From Pontibacter fetidus (GTDB lineage: Bacteria > Bacteroidota > Bacteroidia > Cytophagales > Hymenobacteraceae), in the NCBI RefSeq assembly GCF_010119545.1, contig NZ_JAAEAA010000010.1, positions 1-64,000 on the forward strand: a stretch of 64,000 nucleotides of DNA. Direction: 5' to 3'. The position numbers and the translations under genes were made by a program. Of the stretch, positions 1-9,226 are shown in pieces. Position 1 is the first letter of the stretch, and each line of letters starts with the position of its first letter. The notes beneath the pieces were generated by a model that saw only the letters and a program-made list of their open reading frames with translations, made no database searches and had not been told where the DNA came from.

Positions 1-94
1 CGAGCGTCCTCGCTCGTGTCGAACTATAGTTGGGCCTCTGGCCCAGTCGGATTGCAAATCCGACTTTATAAGTAAGTCACGGATCGCAGATCCG
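1..94. repeat. Run of four short hairpins at window start
   Basis: Four consecutive perfect inverted repeats with tiny loops: CGAGCG/CGCTCG (1-16, loop TCCT), TGGGCC/GGCCCA (31-45, loop TCT), AGTCGGATT/AATCCGACT (45-65, loop GCA) and CGGATC/GATCCG (80-94, loop GCA). AACTATAGTT lies at 22-31. No coding potential is visible. Arms of this kind are typical of interspersed non-coding repeats, and the block probably continues upstream of the window. Confidence 0.7.
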
Positions 95-111
95 CGCCAG
101 CAAAAGGAGAA

Positions 112-245
112 TGAAACAGCCCTGCTCTCGGGAGGGGTAGGGGTGGGTTAAAACGCTTCCAGGTTTCTCTTGGTGGTCGAAATGACAGATGGAGAGCAGT
201 AGCTGCCTATTCCCTCGGCAGGAGAGGGTTGGGGTGAGGTGAAAT
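112..245. repeat. Two GGGGTGGGTTA / GGGGTGAGGT repeat units
   Basis: Two G-rich units, at about 121-150 (ending GGGGTAGGGGTGGGTTA) and about 203-242 (ending GAGAGGGTTGGGGTGAGGT). They match units at 11171-11200, 11234-11272, 34554-34592 and 34636-34667. Non-coding interspersed repeat family; no gene is seen in 1-297. Confidence 0.65.
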
Positions 246-275
246 AAAAAAGCACGAACTATAATAGCCCGTGCT
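245..275 (-). terminator. Terminator after phoU
   Basis: On the minus strand AGCACG (arm 270-275) pairs with CGTGCT (arm 251-256), followed by a T run (A run 246-251 on the plus strand). It sits 22 bp past the phoU stop and closes the pst operon. Confidence 0.7.
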
Positions 276-297
276 CTTCCATGCTTTTCAAACAATA

Positions 298-987
298 TTA
301 TTCCTTATCACCATTGTCCTTATTCTTCTTTTTAGACTTGTGTTTTACCACTTTGGCATCCTGGTAGAAAATGATCTCCTCGGCAATATTCGTGATCTGG
401 TCGCCGACGCGCTCCAGTTTTTTGATGATGGCAAGTATAGCCAGACCTTCTTCAATACTATCCGGGTTGTTACGTAAATAATCTGCTATGATCTTGTCTG
501 ACTTACGGTAGATCTTATTCAGCATCTTGTCACGCTTCAGCATGGCGCGGGCCTGGTCTGTGTTATTTGATTTGTAGGCAACGCGGCAATCGCGGAACAT
601 AGCCAGCGCCTCATCAAACATAGGGATTGCATTGGTTACTTCCAGCATTTCTGGGTTGTAAGGTTCTTTCCTGTTTTGCACATACATTGATATGCCTTCT
701 GCAGTGTCGCCGATGCGCTCCAGGTTAGCGTTGATCTTAAGCGTAGCCAATACCAGGCGAAGATCTACGGCTACAGGCGTGTACAGGGCCAGCAGGTTTT
801 CGCACATGCGGTCTATCTTCACATCAAAGTTATTTACCTTTTTGCCAAGCTTTACCACTTTACGGGCCAGTTCCTGATCGGCATTAACCATGGCATCGCG
901 GCCACTTTGCAGCTGGTACTCCACCAGGTCCCACATTTCCATTAACTTAACCTTCAGGCCACTAAGTTCTGCATCTATATGGTTCAT
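298..987 (-). CDS. phoU: Phosphate-specific transport regulator PhoU
   Basis: A 229-residue cytoplasmic helical protein starting MNHIDAELSG. It has the two-fold PhoU architecture: one three-helix bundle at about 1-110, a second at about 115-215, and a lysine-rich tail with alternating charge. The conserved stretch around DLRLVLATLKINANLERIGD is the PhoU metal-binding helix, echoed in the second half by KKLERVGDQITNIAEEI. In the family PhoU links the Pst transporter to the sensor kinase and restrains Pho signalling when phosphate is plentiful. It is the last gene of pstS-C-A-B-phoU, 60 bp after pstB, followed by a terminator. ATG start. Function is firm from sequence and context. Confidence 0.95.
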   Translation of the reverse strand: MNHIDAELSGLKVKLMEMWDLVEYQLQSGRDAMVNADQELARKVVKLGKKVNNFDVKIDRMCENLLALYTPVAVDLRLVLATLKINANLERIGDTAEGISMYVQNRKEPYNPEMLEVTNAIPMFDEALAMFRDCRVAYKSNNTDQARAMLKRDKMLNKIYRKSDKIIADYLRNNPDSIEEGLAILAIIKKLERVGDQITNIAEEIIFYQDAKVVKHKSKKKNKDNGDKE

Positions 988-1047
988 TCGTTAGTCTCTT
1001 TTAAGATTGATAACATATTTTATACTTCGGCAACAAGTATAAACAAA

Positions 1048-1812
1048 TCACCCGAAGCGGCCGGTTATATAATTTTGCGTGCGCTCGTGCTTCGGACTGG
1101 TAAACATTGTCTTTGTTTTGGCATACTCAACAAGTTCGCCCATATAAAAGAAAGCTGTCTGGTCGCTCACGCGGCCGGCTTGTTGCATGTTGTGCGTTAC
1201 TATAACTATTGTATAGTCGTTTTTTAGCTCGTAAATAAGCTCTTCTATTTTGGCTGTCGAGATTGGGTCAAGGGCTGAAGTTGGCTCATCCATAAGTACG
1301 ACGGATGGCGAAATGGCAAGCGCGCGCGCAATACACAAACGCTGTTGCTGGCCACCAGATAATGCCAGTGCCGATTTATCCATTTTGTCTTTTACCTCCT
1401 CCCAAAGAGCAGTTTTACGGAGTGAAGATTCAGCAGCTTCGGCAAGCACTTTCTTGTCTTTAATGCCCTGTATTTTAAGGCCATACACTACGTTCTCAAA
1501 AACAGTTTTCGGGAACGGGTTTGGCTTCTGGAACACCATACCTACTTCTTTACGCAATTCATCTACACGAATGTCTTTGTTATAGATGTCGCGGCCATCC
1601 AGCAGAATGTCGCCTTCTACCCTAAAGCCGTCTATGTAGTCGTTCATGCGGTTAAGGGTGCGCAGGAAAGTAGATTTACCACAGCCCGAAGGTCCAATAA
1701 AAGCTGTAACAGCCTTTTCTTCCATGGCAATATTAATGTCTTTAAGCGCGTGGAAACCGCCGTAATAGGCATTCAGGTTTCGGGCTTCTAATTTATAAGG
1801 TTTCTTACTCAT
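1048..1812 (-). CDS. pstB: Phosphate ABC transporter ATP-binding protein PstB
   Basis: Cytoplasmic ATPase of the high-affinity phosphate importer. The order of motifs is Walker [11 protein letters not shown]-loop, signature [16 protein letters not shown], Walker [14 protein letters not shown] and H-loop IVTHN; the length (254 residues) is normal for the family. I chose the ATG at 1812 ([12 protein letters not shown]), which leaves 8 bp after pstA. A GTG five codons upstream (1827) would overlap the pstA stop and is possible, since these genes are tightly coupled. It works with PstA and PstC as the membrane pair. Confidence 0.95.
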   Translation of the reverse strand: MSKKPYKLEARNLNAYYGGFHALKDINIAMEEKAVTAFIGPSGCGKSTFLRTLNRMNDYIDGFRVEGDILLDGRDIYNKDIRVDELRKEVGMVFQKPNPFPKTVFENVVYGLKIQGIKDKKVLAEAAESSLRKTALWEEVKDKMDKSALALSGGQQQRLCIARALAISPSVVLMDEPTSALDPISTAKIEELIYELKNDYTIVIVTHNMQQAGRVSDQTAFFYMGELVEYAKTKTMFTSPKHERTQNYITGRFG

Positions 1813-1820
1813 GGTTATTT

Positions 1821-2678
1821 TTACCACTTAACTTTCTTCTGCCACTTGTTGCGCAAGTATACGGCAATGCCATTAAGTATAAATGTAATTAAAAGTAGTA
1901 TAATAATTGCAGCGGCAGCATTGGTAGCAAAAGCAGCCTGCGGCCTCGATATCCAGTTAAAGATCTGGATTGGCAGAACAGTAAATTCGTCGAGCGGCGA
2001 GGTTGGGGCAAACGGCACATAGGCCAGCGCACCGATAACTATAAGCGGCGCTGCCTCGCCTACCGCTCTGGAGAGGGCCAGTATAACCCCCGTAAGTATC
2101 CCGCCAAATGAAGCAGGCAATACCTGGAACCATATAGTTTGCCATTTTGAGGCACCCAGCGCAAAAGATGCATCGCGTATGCTGCGTGGCACTGCTTTAA
2201 TAGCCTCGCGGGTAGTTACGATTATGATCGGGAGCATGAGTAAGGCAAGCGTTAAAGCACCGGTCAGCAGGCTGCCACCTAAGCCAAAAACACGCCCGAA
2301 GATCTCAAGGCCCAGCAAACCGTAAATAATGGATGGTACACCGGCCAGGTTAGAAATATTAACCTCCAGGAAATTAGCGATACGGCTCTTTTTGCCATAC
2401 TCTTCCAGGTAAACGCCTGCAGCTATGCCCAACGGAAAAGCAACAACTGATGATAGCACCAGAATCCAGAGTGTACCGATCCAGGCGGTGTAAATACCGG
2501 CACGGTGTGCCCGGCGCGATGGCAGGTTATTCAGAAATTCCCAGTCAATGCGGCCCAGCCCGTCGATCAGGATATTGATCAGGAAAATGGCCAGCACGAT
2601 AAGCCCGATAAAGGTGCAGAAAATACCGAACCCCTGAAAGGCTTTGTCTTTAAATCTGTTTAGTTCGGAGTTAGTCAT
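1821..2678 (-). CDS. pstA: Phosphate ABC transporter permease PstA
   Basis: 285-residue inner-membrane permease with about six hydrophobic segments and a BPD_transp_1 core. The EAA-type coupling loop is visible as [27 protein letters not shown] broken by the usual glycine. The start ATG (2678) overlaps the pstC stop by 8 bp, which suggests translational coupling. Together with PstC it forms the channel through which PstS-delivered phosphate passes. PstA versus PstC is assigned by gene order and by the PstA-like N-terminus; the pair is certain. Confidence 0.94.
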   Translation of the reverse strand: MTNSELNRFKDKAFQGFGIFCTFIGLIVLAIFLINILIDGLGRIDWEFLNNLPSRRAHRAGIYTAWIGTLWILVLSSVVAFPLGIAAGVYLEEYGKKSRIANFLEVNISNLAGVPSIIYGLLGLEIFGRVFGLGGSLLTGALTLALLMLPIIIVTTREAIKAVPRSIRDASFALGASKWQTIWFQVLPASFGGILTGVILALSRAVGEAAPLIVIGALAYVPFAPTSPLDEFTVLPIQIFNWISRPQAAFATNAAAAIIILLLITFILNGIAVYLRNKWQKKVKW

Positions 2679-3546
2679 ATTTTTCCTGATATTTTTTCCT
2701 GATCCAGAAGCTAAGGTTGTTCAGGGCGAATGTAAAGATGAAAAGGGTGATACCTGCCGCGAAAATGGTGCGGTACTCCAGAGAGCCGTGCGGCACATCG
2801 CCTAAACTAACCTGCACAATGTAAGTGGTTATAGTTTCTACGGGTACCAGTGGGTTTGCTGTTAAGCGCGGCTGCTGACCGGCAGCAATGGCCACGATCA
2901 TGGTTTCGCCTACGGCCCTGGATATAGCAAGTATAATGGATACCAAAATGCCCGACGATGCCGCAGGAACCAATACACCAAAAGCCGTCTGGAACCTGGT
3001 AGCCCCCATGCCATAGGCTCCTTCGCGCAACGATTTTGGCACCGCGCTGATAGCATCCTCGCTCAGTGAAGAGATCATCGGGATGATCATGATGCCCATC
3101 ACAATGCCTGCCGAAAGCGAGTTGAAACCAGCCAGGTTAGGTATAAATGTTTGCAGAAACGGCGTTACCACAGTCAGTGCAAAAAAACCATACACAACCG
3201 TTGGTATACTGGCCAGTATCTCAAGCATGGGTTTTATAGTTGCCCGGAACCCGGCAGGCGCGTAGGTATTCAGGTAAATGGCTATAGTTAAACCAATAGG
3301 AAGGGCAACAGATATGGCAATGGCTGTAGTTAACAAGGTGCCTGCCACCAACGGAAGTATACCAAAGTGCTTTTCAGCAAACAGGGGCGTCCATTGTTTG
3401 TCTGTCAAAAAATCCAGGACTGATACTTCTGAGAAAAATGTAAGCGACTCAGATAACAGTACCCAGATAATGCCCACAGTAACAAAAATGGTTATCACGG
3501 CCGACAGCCATAACAAACCTTCAATTATTCTTTCCTGTACTCTCAC
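2671..3546 (-). CDS. pstC: Phosphate ABC transporter permease PstC
   Basis: 291-residue inner-membrane permease with an N-terminal helix (about 12-36), a periplasmic loop, then five further helices with a BPD_transp_1 core. The coupling loop reads [25 protein letters not shown], and the [17 protein letters not shown] segment is typical of the PstC/PstA family. The start is a GTG at 3546 and no better ATG is seen. It lies 18 bp after pstS and overlaps pstA by 8 bp, so the operon is compact. Confidence 0.94.
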   Translation of the reverse strand: MRVQERIIEGLLWLSAVITIFVTVGIIWVLLSESLTFFSEVSVLDFLTDKQWTPLFAEKHFGILPLVAGTLLTTAIAISVALPIGLTIAIYLNTYAPAGFRATIKPMLEILASIPTVVYGFFALTVVTPFLQTFIPNLAGFNSLSAGIVMGIMIIPMISSLSEDAISAVPKSLREGAYGMGATRFQTAFGVLVPAASSGILVSIILAISRAVGETMIVAIAAGQQPRLTANPLVPVETITTYIVQVSLGDVPHGSLEYRTIFAAGITLFIFTFALNNLSFWIRKKYQEKYD

Positions 3547-3564
3547 AGCGTATAGTTCGTGTTA

Positions 3565-4581
3565 TTAATGTCCTATGTTTCCGGGGGCAACGTTATCCTG
3601 CTTTGCGGGTTTGCCAGCAGACTCGGCTACAAACGTTTTAAACTTCTGATGCTCTTCTGTATACTTTGCATCAGGCAACGGTATGAAACCAACTTCGCGG
3701 CTAAGTTTGGCAGCATTCTCAAAATAAAAATCCACAAACTTAACTACGGCTGGCTTTTGCGCTGCGGCAGAGTTTATATAAATAAACAAGGGGCGCGACA
3801 GTGGTGCGTAAGAGCCGTCTTTTATAGTTTGAAGTGATGGGAGAATAGCGCCTTTGCCATTACTCTCGTCTTCGTCGCTGACAGGGATGGCTTTTAGTTT
3901 GGCTTTGTTCTCTTCGTAATAAGCATACCCGAAAAAGCCCAGCGCATTTACGTCAGTTGATACGCCTTGTACCAGCACGTTGTCGTCTTCGCTGGCGGTA
4001 TAGTCGCCGCGGCTGGCGTGGCTTTTGCCAACTATAGCTTCCGTAAAATAATCGTAGGTTCCTGATTCAACGCCGGCGCCATACAGGTGTATTTCGCGGT
4101 TAGGCCATTCGGGGCGCACCTGGTTCCAGTGGGTTATCTTGTTCTGGGCAGCAGGCTCCCATATTTTTTTAAGTTCGGCTACGGTAATGTCTTTTACCCA
4201 GTTGTTTTCCGGGTTTACAACTATCGTCAGGCCGTCGTAGGCCACCGAAAGCTCTACGAAGTCCAGGCCATTTTCTTTAGCAGTTGCCGCCTCTTCATCC
4301 TTAATAGAGCGGGAAGCGTTGCTGATGTCGATTTCGCCGCGCGAGAACTTTTTAAAGCCACCACCTGAGCCCGAAACGCCTATAGTTGTACGCACATTGG
4401 GTGCCTCGTACCTGTACTCTTCCGCAACTGCCTCTGTAATTGGGTAAACCGTAGAAGAACCATCAATGGAGATATCGCCTTTCAGGCTAAAGTCTGCGTC
4501 CTCGTTATACTTAGGCCCGCAAGCTGCCACAAGCAGTACAAGTGCAGCAGTAGCGAGGTTGTTAAGTTTAAAGTGCAGCAT
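3565..4581 (-). CDS. pstS: Phosphate-binding lipoprotein PstS
   Basis: 338 residues. The signal peptide ends in lipobox LVAAC (Cys at about 21), so this is a lipid-anchored periplasmic binding protein. The phosphate-binding loops are recognisable: GSSTVYPI near the N-terminus, IGVSGSGGGFKKF, and GAGVESGTYDYFTEAI. These match the PBP-like PstS fold that binds phosphate through serine/threonine side chains. It is the first gene of pstSCAB-phoU and usually the most strongly induced on phosphate starvation. A proposed Pho box lies about 170 bp upstream (4750-4767). Confidence 0.95.
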   Translation of the reverse strand: MLHFKLNNLATAALVLLVAACGPKYNEDADFSLKGDISIDGSSTVYPITEAVAEEYRYEAPNVRTTIGVSGSGGGFKKFSRGEIDISNASRSIKDEEAATAKENGLDFVELSVAYDGLTIVVNPENNWVKDITVAELKKIWEPAAQNKITHWNQVRPEWPNREIHLYGAGVESGTYDYFTEAIVGKSHASRGDYTASEDDNVLVQGVSTDVNALGFFGYAYYEENKAKLKAIPVSDEDESNGKGAILPSLQTIKDGSYAPLSRPLFIYINSAAAQKPAVVKFVDFYFENAAKLSREVGFIPLPDAKYTEEHQKFKTFVAESAGKPAKQDNVAPGNIGH

Positions 4582-4749
4582 ATATAAAAGATTTAAGATA
4601 GTTTTTCAGGCTACTGTATATTGTTATTATTTGTTCTTGTTTTGTAGGCTTCAGGCTGCCTCTTTTTGCAAATAATTGCTTTTAAAGGCAATAGCTATAG
4701 TTTACAGGGTACAAAGAGAACCAGAATTAAACATTACCGGAAGTATAGT

Positions 4750-4767
4750 ATGTTATCTTTATGTTAA
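4750..4767 (-). promoter_or_regulatory. Predicted Pho box upstream of pstS
   Basis: Read on the minus strand: TTAACAT, four bases (AAAG), ATAACAT. The same two 7-mers with a 4-base spacer stand upstream of the porin gene (6149-6166). The 7-4-7 direct-repeat layout is that of PhoB-family binding sites; assignment to a PhoB orthologue is inference. Confidence 0.55.
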
Positions 4768-4774
4768 CTTTTGC

Positions 4775-5968
4775 TTACAAGCCAACTTCTAACTGCAACC
4801 TGAACAGGTAACTTTCACGGCGGCCTTCAAGATCGCGCAGGGTGGCATCGCCCTGTACTTTTAAAGCATGGCCAACTATATATTTTGATAGACCCAAGGT
4901 GTACTGTTTTTCGGGTGTAAGGGCTGTCTCTTTAGTAGGGTCGTAGCTGGTGTAGCGGCCTGCAATTTCCCAGTTCGTTGGTAACAGGTAGCCTGCCTGC
5001 ACATTAAGTGCTTCGCCGGTAACAAATGTTTCTTCTACACCTCCGGTATCATTAACCAAAACTACTGGTCCGCGCGGTGCTCGTTTGTTGGCATATTCAG
5101 CCATAGTTGAGAAGCCTTTATACTTAAACATGGCATCTATAAACAAGGTATGAAGGTTGCGTTGCCTGCCCAGGAAATCACCTAACTGCCCCTGCTCTCT
5201 GGAGGCATCTTGGTTAAAATCGTACGCTGCAGCCAGTGCCAGTTTCGGAGTTTGTTCGCGCGCCAGATCACCGCCCACATACTCGCCTTCTCCCTCAAAA
5301 CCACCAAATGGTAATATCTCGAAACGGCCTGTATAGTCGTAGCCTCCCTGGTTATTTATAGTAATATTTCTGCCTTCACCCGACGACACTGATACGATCT
5401 CGCGCAGCACTACTTGTCCTACTTCATGCTGGTGGTGTAGCTGCAGGCCGGCATCGCGGTCTATATTAAAGCGGGCATTAAGCAAGCTACGGTCTACGAA
5501 CTGCATTTTCTGGGAAGAAACGATGCGCTCGCGGTTGCCTGGCAATTTGGTCTGGCCTACCCATAGCGAAAGGTTTGGCGTGATATGCCACTTTGCGACT
5601 GCATCCAGTACAATGTTGCTGGCATTATCATTTTCTTCAGGAGTATCGCTGCCGATGTCGTTGTTGCTCAGGCCAAGTTCTATTTTGTATTCCAGTTTAG
5701 GGCTGTAGGCAAAACCTTCAAACTTAAGGCGTGCCCTGCGGATAAGAAAACGATCGTCCCAGGCATGAGTAGTTGGGTTGTTGCCACCCTGGTATAGGAC
5801 CTGAAAACGTGGGGCTATTTTAACGCTGAAAGAAGAATCTGCTGCTACAAACTGCAGGCCTTTGCCAAGTTTCGATTCGTTAGTGCTCTGTGCAGCGGCA
5901 CTGCTTATGGAAATTAAGGTAATGGTACCCGCTAAAAAGATACCACGCAAACTGCTATTTAAATTCAC
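4775..5968 (-). CDS. Phosphate-selective porin (OprO/OprP-type)
   Basis: 397 residues with a signal peptide ending around SSAAAQS, then a beta-barrel outer-membrane protein. Recognisable family features are the N-terminal GLQFVAADSSFSVKIAPRFQ strand, DRFLIRRARLKFEGFAYSPK with basic residues facing the pore, and the final strand SYLFRLQLEVGL. Porins of the O/P family carry phosphate or polyphosphate across the outer membrane. The start is a GTG at 5968; no in-frame ATG gives an equally good signal peptide. It lies directly upstream of pstS on the same strand, with its own predicted Pho box, so it is likely co-regulated. Substrate is inferred from context. Confidence 0.85.
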   Translation of the reverse strand: MNLNSSLRGIFLAGTITLISISSAAAQSTNESKLGKGLQFVAADSSFSVKIAPRFQVLYQGGNNPTTHAWDDRFLIRRARLKFEGFAYSPKLEYKIELGLSNNDIGSDTPEENDNASNIVLDAVAKWHITPNLSLWVGQTKLPGNRERIVSSQKMQFVDRSLLNARFNIDRDAGLQLHHQHEVGQVVLREIVSVSSGEGRNITINNQGGYDYTGRFEILPFGGFEGEGEYVGGDLAREQTPKLALAAAYDFNQDASREQGQLGDFLGRQRNLHTLFIDAMFKYKGFSTMAEYANKRAPRGPVVLVNDTGGVEETFVTGEALNVQAGYLLPTNWEIAGRYTSYDPTKETALTPEKQYTLGLSKYIVGHALKVQGDATLRDLEGRRESYLFRLQLEVGL

Positions 5969-6148
5969 GGTACTTGGTTTAGGTGAGAATTAATCCTTAG
6001 TCGTGAAACTATAAAATAAAGTAGTATAGCTCAAAGGCGATACTTAAATATTAGATACTCGGCAGGTGCAGTTAGTCAGACTGCTTCCATACGTATGCTG
6101 TATCACGGTGCAAAATAAACAACTGCGTATTACTCAAAAGTTACCCCA

Positions 6149-6166
6149 ATGTTATATTAATGTTAA
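6149..6166 (-). promoter_or_regulatory. Predicted Pho box upstream of the porin gene
   Basis: Minus strand TTAACAT-TAAT-ATAACAT. Both 7-mer halves are identical to those at 4750-4767 and the distance to the start codon (about 180 bp) is also similar. Bacterial Pho boxes have this 7-4-7 layout; binding by PhoB is inferred. Confidence 0.55.
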
Positions 6167-6281
6167 GTAACGTAAATAGGTAAGTGGCTGTTTAACCGCT
6201 ATTTTAGCTTGTGCCAGGTGCTGGTTTACTGCGCTCAGACTCTAAGTTTTAATCTATAGATAACACTGTCTTAAAAGCAAC

Positions 6282-6319
6282 TTAACATTTCCCTCTAAAG
6301 CTTAACGCTAACATAACCG
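6282..6319 (+). promoter_or_regulatory. Degenerate tandem Pho-box-like repeats upstream of the TonB receptor
   Basis: TTAACAT at 6282-6288, and TTAACGC-TAAC-ATAACCG at 6302-6319 (7-4-7). These resemble the two better sites at 4750 and 6149 with four mismatches. The second pair ends 30 bp before the -7 box at 6350, where an activator replacing the -33 element would sit. Confidence 0.4.
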
Positions 6320-6349
6320 CGCCTTAAACTTCAGGTAAAATAGCCACTC

Positions 6350-6357
6350 TACTTTTG
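6350..6357 (+). promoter_or_regulatory. -7 box TACTTTTG of the TonB receptor promoter
   Basis: Matches the Bacteroidota -7 consensus TAnnTTTG, 29 bases before the ATG at 6386. No good -33 TTG is present at the usual distance, consistent with an activator-dependent promoter and the Pho-box-like repeats just upstream. Confidence 0.55.
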
Positions 6358-6385
6358 CAGCGAGACTAAACAACAGTACATCGCT

Positions 6386-9175
6386 ATGAAGTTTTTACTT
6401 ACCATTCTCACCACATTAGTAACCATAAATTTTGCTAATGCCCAGCAGGGAACTGTAAAAGGCAGAGTAACCGACAAAGCCACCGGCGAAGGTGTAATAG
6501 GAGCCGTAGTTTTTATAAAAGGAACAGCCAAAGGCACCAGCACCGACTACGAAGGCAACTATAGCTTAACCTTAGAGCCGGGCACGCACACCGTATCAGT
6601 AACCTTCCTTTCTTATAAACCCTCTGAAAATGCAGGTGTAACTATAAAGCCGGGCCAGCCCACCATACTTAATATACAGTTGGAAGATAACAGCACCGAA
6701 CTGAATGTAGTGGAAGTAGTAGCCACACGCCAGACCAACACCGATCTGGCACTGCTGCAGGATTTAAAACAAAGCGAGATAGTAGTAAGTGGTGTGTCGG
6801 GGGAGCAGATTACCAAGTCGCTGGACCGGGATGCTGCCGCCGTGGTACGCCGCATACCAGGCGTAACCGTAATGAACGACCGCTACATTATGATACGCGC
6901 CCTGGGCGAGCGCTACAACACCGTTATGCTAAACGATGCGCTTACCCCAAGCACAGAACCAGACTCCCGCGCCTTCTCTTTCGATATACTTCCAACCAGT
7001 GTTTTAGACAGGATCCTGGTTTTTAAATCCAGGTCGCCGGAGCTGCCGGGTGAGTTTGGTGGCGGTGTAATTAAAGTATACACCAAGAATAATGCTTCAG
7101 AGAACACAACCAGCTTTGGTATTTCGGGAGGCTACCGTGCCGGTACAACTTTTAATAACATCAATACACAGCAAGGCAGCCCTACAGACTTTTTAGGATT
7201 TGATAATGGCAACAGAGCACTGCCGGGTTCTTTTCCGAAACACCTGTATAACGTAAGCAGCGAAGGCCTGATAACAGCTGCCAAACAACTCCGGAACGAC
7301 TGGGCATTTACTACCAAAACAGCTGCACCAGACCAACGTTTATCGCTTGGTTTAACGCGCAGGTTCTTTATCGGTAACACCGAAGCCAACAGCCTTACTG
7401 CTTTAAGCTACAGCAATACCAGCCAGGTTCAAAACGTAAACCGCTACCGCTATACTTACAACGTAGCCGACCAGAAAACCAACCTGATAGAATATAGTTA
7501 CAACGACACCGAATCGAGCCAAAACGCAAGGGTAGGTTTGATCAGTAACTGGGCTTTCCGGTTAGATAACAACAACAAGATAGAGTTCCGGAACCTGTTT
7601 AACCAGATGGGGCAGTCGCAGGTAATTGAACGTACCGGCCAAGAACTACAAGGCAAAGATGTGGATGTGCGCAACTATGCCCAGCGCTACGAAAGCAGAA
7701 CCGTTTACTCGGGCCAGTTACAAGGTACCCACGATAAAGACCAAACCACCTATACCTGGACAGCCGGCTACAACTATAGCAACCGAAACGAACCAAGCTA
7801 TAAGCGCATCAGGTCGCAGCGTAACATAGATAGCAACGAGCCTTTCAGATGGTACTTTCCGCAATCAGCCACTACTTTGGATGCAGGCCGGTTTGATTCG
7901 GAAATGCAGGAAAACACCGTGCTGGCCGGCGGACAAATAGAACGCAGGTTTACAGGTAAAGACACACTTACAGAAAATCAGCCAAAACTGAGAGCGGGTT
8001 TTTATGCCGAGAACAAGAACAGGAATTTTGATGCGCGCTGGATGTCGTATATCATCTCCGACCCAAGCCGGTTTAACAATGGCCTGCTAACATTGCCTTT
8101 AGGTGCGCTTTTTACCTCTCAGAATATAAATTCATCTGGCTTTAGCCTAGCAGAAGGCACCAACCCAACCGATAAATATGATGCATCAAGTATGCTGGTA
8201 GCTGGTTATGTGGGCGGTAACCTGCCGGTAAATGATAAGCTGAATCTTTCAGGTGGTTTGCGGGTAGAGTTTAACAAGCAACAGCTGAGCACTTCAAAGT
8301 ATGGCGGCGGCAAAACCAAAGTAAGCAACCCGATCACCAGTATACTTCCGTCGCTTAACGCTACTTATAATTTAACGGAAAGAGCATTATTACGCGGTGG
8401 CTATAGTATAAGCATAAACCGTCCTGAGTTCAGAGAGCTGGCACCTTTTACTTACTACGATTTCCAGCTGAATGCCGAGATAAAAGGTAACGAGAACCTG
8501 ACCACCGCTACCATACATAACACTGATCTGCGCTACGAGTTTTACCCGAATCCTACAGAGCTACTGTCAGTGGGTGTGTTCTACAAATATTTCAAAAACC
8601 CGATAGAGATCTATAGTATACCTGCCTCAGGCAACCCGATCTACCAGCCAAAAAATGCCAGCAACGCACAAAGCTATGGTATCGAAACTGAGATACGGAA
8701 ATCGTTCCTGAACCTGTCGAACCGCAGTCTTATCCAGAACATGAGTTTTGTGCTGAATGCCTCGCTGATTGAAAGCAAGGTAGACTTGGGCAAAGAAACC
8801 GAAGGGCAGGAAAGAAACAGAGCCATGTACGGACAATCGCCTTTTATTGTGAATGCCGGCTTATACTTTAACGACGAGAACCGAGCCCTGCAGGTAAATA
8901 TGCTCTACAATGTAATTGGCAAGCGCATTTTTACAGTTGGCGACGATATGGCTCCAACGGTTTACGAAATGCCACGCAACGTGCTCGACCTGTCGGTAAC
9001 AAAAGGTATAGGCAAGCACTTCGAGCTAAAGGCTGGTATACAGGACATCCTGAACCAGAAAGTAAAACTGATGCAGGACTCGAACCGCGATGCAAAGATC
9101 AGCTCCCAGGACGACGACTTTACCAACTATAAACGCGGCAGCTATACTACGCTGGGCGTCAACTATAAATTCTAG
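6386..9175 (+). CDS. TonB-dependent receptor, probably Pho-regulated
   Basis: 929 residues. Signal peptide to about 19 (NFANAQ), a carboxypeptidase-regulatory-like domain at about 22-105 (GTVKGRVTDKATGEGVIGAVV), a plug domain at about 125-230 (IPGVTVMNDRYIMIRALGERY), then a 22-strand-type barrel ending in LGVNYKF with a terminal Phe. It is an outer-membrane receptor that imports ligands using TonB energy. It diverges from the porin/pst block and is followed after 51 bp by a lipoprotein gene, an arrangement like other receptor-lipoprotein pairs. I infer a phosphorus-containing ligand (for example a phosphoester) from its neighbours and upstream repeats; the sequence itself does not reveal the ligand. 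Confidence 0.88.
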   Translation: MKFLLTILTTLVTINFANAQQGTVKGRVTDKATGEGVIGAVVFIKGTAKGTSTDYEGNYSLTLEPGTHTVSVTFLSYKPSENAGVTIKPGQPTILNIQLEDNSTELNVVEVVATRQTNTDLALLQDLKQSEIVVSGVSGEQITKSLDRDAAAVVRRIPGVTVMNDRYIMIRALGERYNTVMLNDALTPSTEPDSRAFSFDILPTSVLDRILVFKSRSPELPGEFGGGVIKVYTKNNASENTTSFGISGGYRAGTTFNNINTQQGSPTDFLGFDNGNRALPGSFPKHLYNVSSEGLITAAKQLRNDWAFTTKTAAPDQRLSLGLTRRFFIGNTEANSLTALSYSNTSQVQNVNRYRYTYNVADQKTNLIEYSYNDTESSQNARVGLISNWAFRLDNNNKIEFRNLFNQMGQSQVIERTGQELQGKDVDVRNYAQRYESRTVYSGQLQGTHDKDQTTYTWTAGYNYSNRNEPSYKRIRSQRNIDSNEPFRWYFPQSATTLDAGRFDSEMQENTVLAGGQIERRFTGKDTLTENQPKLRAGFYAENKNRNFDARWMSYIISDPSRFNNGLLTLPLGALFTSQNINSSGFSLAEGTNPTDKYDASSMLVAGYVGGNLPVNDKLNLSGGLRVEFNKQQLSTSKYGGGKTKVSNPITSILPSLNATYNLTERALLRGGYSISINRPEFRELAPFTYYDFQLNAEIKGNENLTTATIHNTDLRYEFYPNPTELLSVGVFYKYFKNPIEIYSIPASGNPIYQPKNASNAQSYGIETEIRKSFLNLSNRSLIQNMSFVLNASLIESKVDLGKETEGQERNRAMYGQSPFIVNAGLYFNDENRALQVNMLYNVIGKRIFTVGDDMAPTVYEMPRNVLDLSVTKGIGKHFELKAGIQDILNQKVKLMQDSNRDAKISSQDDDFTNYKRGSYTTLGVNYKF

Positions 9176-9226
9176 AAAAACATCTTAACCAACCCAAATA
9201 ACCTTTTAACCAAATTTTAATTGACC

